This document shows positions 5,939 through 6,195 of a stretch of DNA of 6,195 nt, in pieces. This stretch comes from Verrucomicrobiota bacterium (lineage in GTDB: Bacteria; Verrucomicrobiota; Verrucomicrobiia; Limisphaerales; J093): the NCBI GenBank assembly GCA_003695015.1, contig RFJD01000356.1, positions 1 to 6,195 of the forward strand, read 5' to 3'. The notes below the pieces were generated by a model. The model searched no databases, was not told the origin of the DNA, and saw nothing but the letters and a program-made list of their open reading frames with translations. Position 1 is the stretch's first letter. Each line of letters starts with the position of its first letter. Made by a program: the position numbers and the translations under genes.

Positions 5939-5949
5939 GACGATGAGTC
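5939..5949 (-). promoter_or_regulatory. Candidate C-box 1 overlapping a TTGACT element
   Basis: GACTCATCGTC on the minus strand has the same GACT-N3-YGTC pattern as the box at 5901-5911. It overlaps TTGACT (5951-5946), which looks like a -35 element, but I find no convincing -10 at 16-18 bases. Promoter assignment is therefore only tentative. Confidence 0.35.
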
Positions 5950-6035
5950 AAGTGGGGCTGAATCCGCCCGAGGTCTGCACCTCCTTCAGGAAGAAGGTGC
6001 CCAAAAGGCTGCAAACCGTTCCGGTGTTTCGTTGA
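5943..6035 (+). other. 30-codon open frame, uncertain, opposite the operon leader
   Basis: ATG at 5943 to TGA at 6033-6035 encodes a 30-residue peptide with a basic centre (FRKKVPKRLQ at 15-24). There is no Shine-Dalgarno, and the frame contains the 5977-6000 hairpin and half of the second stem. It overlaps the candidate operator at 5939-5949. It is more likely structured non-coding sequence than a gene, and is listed because nothing else explains this stretch. Confidence 0.15.
5977..6000 (-). terminator. Strong hairpin upstream of the restriction operon
   Basis: The minus-strand arms GCACCTTCTT (6000-5991) and AAGGAGGTGC (5986-5977) form a 10-bp stem with one T-G wobble around a CCTG loop. 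No T-run follows. The 3' arm contains AAGGAGG, a perfect Shine-Dalgarno sequence, but no start codon follows at usable distance. It could end transcription from the upstream gene and insulate the operon, or be part of a repeat. Confidence 0.4.
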
Positions 6036-6042
6036 TGGTTTG
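6012..6042. repeat. Second inverted repeat in the operon leader region
   Basis: CAAACC (6012-6017) and GGTTTG (6037-6042) are complementary 6-base arms around 19 bases. Together with the 5977-6000 hairpin it occupies the gap between a possible upstream gene end (6085) and the operon start (5900). No function can be assigned. Confidence 0.3.
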
Positions 6043-6084
6043 AGAGTGACTGGGCGGGGAACAAACGAAGGCGGGACCCGCATC

Positions 6085-6195
6085 TCACGGCGTTGGGCTG
6101 GCGAGATGGGAGGCCGCCTCGAGGAGACGGGTGCGCCACCACCGGGGTTCTTCCCAAGCCGGGTGGGGACTGGGAATGTATCGCGCCACCTGCCA
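6085..6195 (-). CDS. Possible C-terminal fragment of an upstream gene, unknown function
   Basis: On the minus strand the frame starting at base 6195 is open for 36 codons to a TGA at 6087-6085. It reads VARYIPSPHPAWEEP then RWWRTRLLEAAS, ending LASPTP. About three quarters of third codon positions are G or C and the composition looks protein-like, with several Trp and charged residues. The gene would run off the window edge. A competing minus-strand frame at 6157-5948 looks less protein-like. No family is recognisable. Confidence 0.35.
   Translation of the reverse strand, partial: WQVARYIPSPHPAWEEPRWWRTRLLEAASHLASPTP

Noticed and set aside
5948..6157. A 69-codon minus-strand open frame
   Set aside because: It has no ribosome site, no recognisable similarity and crosses the hairpins. 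The alternative frame ending at 6085 looks more coding-like.
1..6195. Avoidance of CCWGG sites
   Set aside because: Several CCAGG/CCTGG sites occur in both the restriction genes and the flanks (for example 104-108 and 128-132), so no depletion can be claimed from this window.

Overview
The window is GC-rich DNA. It combines a sulfatase fused to an F5/8-type domain, a twin-arginine-exported TIM-barrel protein and structured intergenic repeats. That mix is typical of Verrucomicrobiota (Limisphaera/Pedosphaera-like) or related Planctomycetes-group bacteria; the placement is inferred from gene content only.

Layout: (1) Bases 1-1320, plus strand: the C-terminal part of a sulfatase with a C-terminal discoidin-like domain. 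(2) Bases 1321-1691: a convergent gap holding three copies of a perfect GC hairpin in a loose ~105-110 bp tandem, two of them followed by a second hairpin whose loop is conserved while its stem changes, plus a hairpin just past the end of the next gene. (3) Bases 2555-1692, minus: a Tat-signal TIM-barrel sugar isomerase/epimerase-like protein. (4) Bases 5900-2732, minus: a compact four-gene restriction-modification operon. In transcription order it holds a 75-residue XRE regulator (candidate C protein), a Dcm/M.EcoRII-type cytosine-5 methyltransferase, an EcoRII-type endonuclease and a Vsr mismatch endonuclease. (5) Bases 5901-6084: the leader region of that operon, with two GACnnnnAGTC boxes and two hairpins. 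(6) Bases 6195-6085, minus: a possible C-terminal fragment of another gene.

How the genes work together: the methyltransferase should protect CCWGG-type sites (CCNGG is a less likely alternative) by C5 methylation of an inner cytosine. The EcoRII-like nuclease should cut unmethylated sites. Vsr should nick at the T:G mismatches that arise when the methylated cytosine deaminates. The HTH protein probably times their expression. The regulator stop and methyltransferase start overlap (TGATG), and the nuclease and Vsr use GTG starts. Hand-counted samples inside the endonuclease and vsr genes are about 55-57% GC, against about 68-72% in samples from the sulfatase and TIM-barrel genes, so the operon looks acquired by transfer.

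I see no tRNA, rRNA, CRISPR array, transposase or integrase.
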